From an uncultured Chthoniobacterales bacterium (GTDB lineage Bacteria; Verrucomicrobiota; Verrucomicrobiia; Chthoniobacterales; UBA10450): DNA of 17,715 nucleotides. Both the position numbers and the translations under genes were made by a program. The DNA lies in the NCBI GenBank assembly GCA_955652155.1, contig CATPAT010000202.1, positions 1-17,715 on the forward strand, written 5' to 3'. This document shows, in pieces, positions 14,795 to 17,715 of the stretch (positions are counted from its first letter, which is position 1; each line of letters opens with the position of its first letter). The notes under the pieces were generated by a model that worked only from the letters and a program-made list of their open reading frames with translations, did no database searches and had not been told where the DNA came from.

Positions 14795-15616
14795 GTGCTG
14801 TCCCTGTCCCAGAATTTTGCTCCCGCCCCGAAAACGCTGATCGGCGCCTCCGCTTTACTTATTTTCGTGGCTGCGATTTTCGGTGCTCTCAACGTCGCGA
14901 AAGTGAAAACACTCCGTTCAGCCGTAGCCAATACCTCGACCACACGCGCTATCGCCGAACAGGATCGCGCCAAGAAGGAAAAAGAACTCAAGGCGCGCGA
15001 AGCGGCAATTGCGGCCGAGCAAGCCAAGCTGGCTCAGCTGGCTGAGCGCAAAGACAGCACCGGAGCCGCCGAGGGCCAATTGACCCAAATTCTTAATGAA
15101 AAGCGACAGCTCGAAGCCAAACTTCGGGACAAAGAAGCGGAGATTCTGGCCTTACAAAAGCAAATCGAAGAAAAACAGCCGGCCTCGGTCAATCCCGGTG
15201 CGCCATCGGTGGTCGAGTTGCAGGCGCAGCTCGATGACGCCCGCCAGCAGCTCGACAGCGGGGAGCGCGAGAAGAGTCTGCTTTCCGAAAAATTGCAATC
15301 GGTAAGAGAGCGCTCCTCTCAACTGGAAGATGAGAAAAAGCGCCGGGCCGTGGCACGCGGGAAAGTGGGCGTTCGGGGCACCATCCTTGCCGTTAATCAG
15401 GCTTACAATTTCGTCGTCCTTAATCTCGGCGGTCGCAACGGGGTGGAGCCGCACTCCGAAATGCTGATCGTGCGGGATGGCAGCTTCATTGGAAAAATTC
15501 GCATTTCTTCAGTTGAACCGGCGAGCGCTATCGGCGATATCATTACCAGCACTCTGGCGCGAGGCGTCCAGGTGCAACCTGGAGACACCGTCATCTATGC
15601 TGGCACAAATTCGTAG
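14795..15616 (+). CDS. Membrane-anchored coiled-coil protein
   Basis: About 273 residues from GTG 14795. The frame is open from GTG 14675, but the preceding 40 residues are Arg/Lys-rich, carry no domain and run over the opposite basic gene; TTG 14789 is another option. A single transmembrane segment (about 14-34, LIGASALLIFVAAIFGAL) anchors it. A long Glu/Lys/Ala/Gln coiled coil follows (about 45-185). The C-terminal globular domain of about 87 residues starts at VGVRGTILAVNQAYNFVVLN, with GGRNGVEPHSEMLIVRDG, IGKIRISSVEP and a closing VQPGDTVIY. That end looks like a small beta-barrel domain found after coiled coils in envelope proteins. The likely place is the inner membrane with the coiled coil in the periplasm; the function is unknown. 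Its last 20 bases overlap the start of the next lipoprotein gene. Confidence 0.8.
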   Translation: MLSLSQNFAPAPKTLIGASALLIFVAAIFGALNVAKVKTLRSAVANTSTTRAIAEQDRAKKEKELKAREAAIAAEQAKLAQLAERKDSTGAAEGQLTQILNEKRQLEAKLRDKEAEILALQKQIEEKQPASVNPGAPSVVELQAQLDDARQQLDSGEREKSLLSEKLQSVRERSSQLEDEKKRRAVARGKVGVRGTILAVNQAYNFVVLNLGGRNGVEPHSEMLIVRDGSFIGKIRISSVEPASAIGDIITSTLARGVQVQPGDTVIYAGTNS

Positions 15617-15809
15617 ACAGGAGAGAAAGGTCGCGGCCGTTCTGTTGTTGGCAGCAGCAGGAATGCTCGTTTCATGCGCAAGCCAAAAAGAACACGTCGC
15701 GCTGGTCAACGATCCAGATGCGAAGCCGGAATCCGCCATGCCTTGGAACAAGCAGGAAAAATGGGAAGCCGGCGGCGGTCAATTTGCCAATTTCAGCGAC
15801 AAACGCTGA
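15597..15809 (+). CDS. Small lipoprotein
   Basis: A 70-residue predicted lipoprotein. A basic start (MLAQIRRQERK) and hydrophobic core lead to the lipobox LVSC, with C27 as the lipidated residue, so the mature protein is only about 44 residues. The mature part is polar and ends in PWNKQEKWEAGGGQFANFS, a Trp-rich tail I associate with small envelope lipoproteins in Verrucomicrobiota, without a named function. The gene starts inside the coiled-coil gene (20-base overlap, different frame), so the two are likely translated together and may work at the same envelope site. The frame is open further upstream to 15477, but that part is a shadow of the coiled-coil gene. Confidence 0.75.
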   Translation: MLAQIRRQERKVAAVLLLAAAGMLVSCASQKEHVALVNDPDAKPESAMPWNKQEKWEAGGGQFANFSDKR

Positions 15810-15825
15810 CCTTCAAAAGTCCTAC

Positions 15826-15848
15826 ATCGGTCTGTTTATAGTACCGAT
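15826..15848. terminator. Weak bidirectional terminator candidate
   Basis: A 6-bp inverted repeat ATCGGT/ACCGAT with an 11-base AT-rich loop fills most of the 39-base gap between the convergent lipoprotein and glgC genes. The stem is short and only TTTA follows on the plus strand, so the call rests mainly on position. Confidence 0.3.
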
Positions 15849-17186
15849 TTAGATCCAAACGCCCGCCGGGATAACCGCGTTCTTTGGCACAACCACGATC
15901 CCGTCGCGAATGAAGTAATTGTCCGCGTCCAGGTTCGCGGCTTTACCTTCCGGCGTGATCACGACGCCGTCGGCGATCCGTGCGTTCTTGTCGATGATGG
16001 CGCGATCAACCACGCAATTGCGTCCCACCCCGATCGGCGGCACATCCGCTGCGCCTGGCCGATCTTGTTCGAAATAGTCCGCTCCCATAATCACGCTGTT
16101 CCGGATCGTCGCGCCGCTCTGAATAATGCTGCGAATGCCAATGACGCTGCGCTCGATGTGCGCATCGGAAATGATGCAGCCATCGGAAATGATCGCCTGT
16201 CGCAGCGCTGCGCCGTTAACCTTACTCCCCGGCAAAAATCTCGGGTGCGTATAAATCGGCGCCTCGGTACCGAAAAAACTGTATTCCGGGACGAGATCGG
16301 TCAGGTCGAGGTTCGCTTCGTAAAACGCGCGCACCGTTCCAATGTCTTCCCAGTAACCCTGAAAAATGAACGCGTTTACCTGCTGATCTTTGATTGAGTG
16401 CGGAATGATGTCCTTGCCGAAATCAAACAGGTCGTTGTCGAGGCACTTCACCAGAACGTCGCGATTGAATAGATAAATTCCCATTGAAGCCTGGAACAAT
16501 TCTTCATCCTCTTTGGAGCCAACGGCGCGGAGGAGCTCGCGACTCATCTTCAATTCCTGAAGGATTGCGTCGTCCTTCGGTTTTTCGACAAAGCGCACGA
16601 TCCGGCGATCGACTCCGCTTTGCATAATGCCAAACTCAGCGACCTGATGGCGATGGATCGGTTTGGTCGCGAGGGTGATGTCAGCGCCGGTTTGAATGTG
16701 CTGATGCAGCAGCGTCCGAAAATCCATGCGGTAAAGCTGGTCGCCGCTCAGAATCAGATAATAATCGAATGGGCGTTCAAGGAAGTAGCGCATGTTTTGG
16801 CGGACCGCATCGGCGGTTCCCTGATACCACTGCGAGCCTTCCGGAGTTTGTTGGGCCGCCAGGATGTCGATGAAGCTACGCGAGAAATTGTCGAACTTGT
16901 AGCTGGCCTGTATATGTCGATGTAACGACATGCTGTTGAACTGGGTCAGTACGTAAATCGACCGCAGACCCGAGTTCAGGCAATTACTGATCGGAATATC
17001 GACGATGCGATATTTGCCGCCGAGCGGCACCGCCGGTTTGGCGCGATCTTTGGTTAACGGGAACAGGCGGGTGCCTGCGCCGCCGCCCATGATGATCGCG
17101 AGCGTTCGCTGAGTCGTGCCCGGGGGAAGCGCGGGCGTGGACATCGGCGAGACTGAGTCGCGCACCGCGGGATTTTGGGTCTGCAC
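15849..17186 (-). CDS. glgC: Glucose-1-phosphate adenylyltransferase
   Basis: A 445-residue ADP-glucose pyrophosphorylase making ADP-glucose from ATP and glucose 1-phosphate for glycogen synthesis. It has the nucleotide loop GGGAGTRLFPLT (34-45), KPAVPLGGKYRIVDIPISNC (50-69), WYQGTADAV (120-128), the metal-binding SGDQLYRMD (147-155), FVEKP (199-203) and a C-terminal left-handed beta helix (about 320-440). Phrases such as YVLTQFNSMSLHRH, GADYFEQD and IDKNARI resemble the plant/cyanobacterial enzyme more than E. coli GlgC, so allosteric control may follow 3-phosphoglycerate rather than fructose 1,6-bisphosphate; that is inference. The start is uncertain. GTG 17186 has GGAGG only one base upstream, which is too close. 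ATG 17144 (residue 15, MSTPALPPG) has no Shine-Dalgarno but sits nearer the conserved domain. Confidence 0.96.
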   Translation of the reverse strand: MQTQNPAVRDSVSPMSTPALPPGTTQRTLAIIMGGGAGTRLFPLTKDRAKPAVPLGGKYRIVDIPISNCLNSGLRSIYVLTQFNSMSLHRHIQASYKFDNFSRSFIDILAAQQTPEGSQWYQGTADAVRQNMRYFLERPFDYYLILSGDQLYRMDFRTLLHQHIQTGADITLATKPIHRHQVAEFGIMQSGVDRRIVRFVEKPKDDAILQELKMSRELLRAVGSKEDEELFQASMGIYLFNRDVLVKCLDNDLFDFGKDIIPHSIKDQQVNAFIFQGYWEDIGTVRAFYEANLDLTDLVPEYSFFGTEAPIYTHPRFLPGSKVNGAALRQAIISDGCIISDAHIERSVIGIRSIIQSGATIRNSVIMGADYFEQDRPGAADVPPIGVGRNCVVDRAIIDKNARIADGVVITPEGKAANLDADNYFIRDGIVVVPKNAVIPAGVWI

Positions 17187-17285
17187 ACCTCCAATAACTC
17201 AGTGCTGGTGGTTCACGGCAACCTTTTTGCTCGGTTTACCCCGGTTGCATGGGCCTGCCGCCAGTGGCAACCTTCACTTTCCAAT
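17187..17285. promoter_or_regulatory. Divergent glgC-glmS promoter region with repeated GGCAACCTT
   Basis: This 99-base gap must hold the promoters of both genes. GGCAACCTT occurs twice in direct orientation (17217-17225 and 17266-17274). Between them lies GGTTGC (17243-17248), which is complementary to both copies, so two alternative 6-bp hairpins are possible. The downstream copy ends 11 bases before the glmS start. No consensus -35/-10 pair is obvious. Confidence 0.4.
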
Positions 17286-17715
17286 ATGTGTGGAATCGTC
17301 GGTTATGTGGGGCGCTCGCAAGCTGCGCCCATTTTGCTCGATGGACTTCGTCGCCTCGAATATCGCGGCTACGATTCCGCCGGCGTCGCCATCGTTAATG
17401 GCGATCATATCGAGACGCGCAAGTGCGCCGGTCGGATCGCTTCACTGGCCAAACTCATTTCGCAAGAACCGGCCACCGGATCATACGGAATCAGCCACAC
17501 CCGCTGGGCAACGCACGGAAAGGTCAACGACGAGAACGCCCACCCGCATTTCGACGCCACCGGTAAGATCGCCCTGGTTCACAACGGCGTAATCGAAAAT
17601 TACCAGGTGCTCAAGGAGCAACTGATCCAAAACGGTGATACGAATTTTCGGTCGGACACCGACACCGAAGTGCTGGCGCACCTCATCGGAAATATTTATC
17701 GGCAGCTTGACGGCA
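17286..17715 (+). CDS. glmS: Glucosamine-6-phosphate synthase, N-terminal part (cut by window end)
   Basis: The first 143 residues of glutamine-fructose-6-phosphate aminotransferase, which makes glucosamine 6-phosphate for peptidoglycan and lipid A. ATG 17286 gives MCGIVGYVG, with Cys2 as the N-terminal glutaminase nucleophile after Met removal. RRLEYRGYDSAG, GISHTRWATHGKVNDENAHPH, IALVHNGVIENY and the SDTDTEVLAHLI block all follow in the usual order for this class II amidotransferase domain. The sugar isomerase (SIS) domains lie beyond the window. There is no good Shine-Dalgarno. GlmS provides amino sugar for the same lipid A pathway as lpxD, and it competes with glgC for hexose phosphate carbon. 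Confidence 0.96.
   Translation, partial: MCGIVGYVGRSQAAPILLDGLRRLEYRGYDSAGVAIVNGDHIETRKCAGRIASLAKLISQEPATGSYGISHTRWATHGKVNDENAHPHFDATGKIALVHNGVIENYQVLKEQLIQNGDTNFRSDTDTEVLAHLIGNIYRQLDG

Noticed and set aside
1..17715. CRISPR array, insertion sequence or prophage
   Set aside because: No regularly spaced repeats, transposase, integrase or phage structural genes were seen; gene content and style look uniform across the window.

Overview
The window is about 17.7 kb of moderately GC-rich bacterial chromosome. It has short intergenic gaps, many ATGA stop/start overlaps and few clear Shine-Dalgarno sequences. The gene mix suggests a soil-type member of the Verrucomicrobiota, perhaps near Chthoniobacterales: an LPS gene (lpxD), a plant/cyanobacterial-like glgC, a class II aldolase, a membrane-anchored coiled-coil protein followed by a tiny lipoprotein, and a very basic small protein. 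The placement is an inference from protein character, not from a marker gene. There are no insertion sequences, CRISPR arrays or phage genes.

Left part (1-5700). A tRNA-Ala(CGC) is followed by a small secreted protein and a GNAT acetyltransferase split by a one-base frameshift. On the minus strand are a ParA/Soj ATPase, a short lantibiotic-dehydratase-type protein (LanB N-terminal domain only) whose stop overlaps the parA start, and a receiver-histidine kinase hybrid. A hairpin probably terminates the kinase transcript ahead of the LanB-like gene.

Middle (5705-11474). Divergent from the REC-kinase, across a 345-base intergenic region with a perfect 16-base palindrome and a TATAAT, lie three plus-strand genes joined by 4-base overlaps. 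They encode a FabF-like ketosynthase that keeps its cysteine but has Tyr and Asn in place of both active-site histidines, a multi-pass membrane sensor kinase (GAF-PAS-HisKA-HATPase), and a second, soluble paralogous kinase with a degenerate receiver. This is the most unusual part of the window: an apparent active-site variant of a lipid-synthesis enzyme translated with two sensor kinases. No response regulator in the window has a DNA-binding output domain.

Right part (11548-17715). Class II fructose-bisphosphate aldolase, lpxD and a single-domain response regulator are on the plus strand. A YacP-like NYN ribonuclease and a small very basic protein are on the minus strand. These are followed on the plus strand by the coiled-coil envelope protein and its overlapping lipoprotein gene, then glgC on the minus strand. 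Divergent from glgC is the start of glmS, which runs off the end of the window. Aldolase, glgC and glmS all act around hexose phosphates (glycolysis/gluconeogenesis, glycogen, amino sugars). lpxD and glmS feed the cell envelope.
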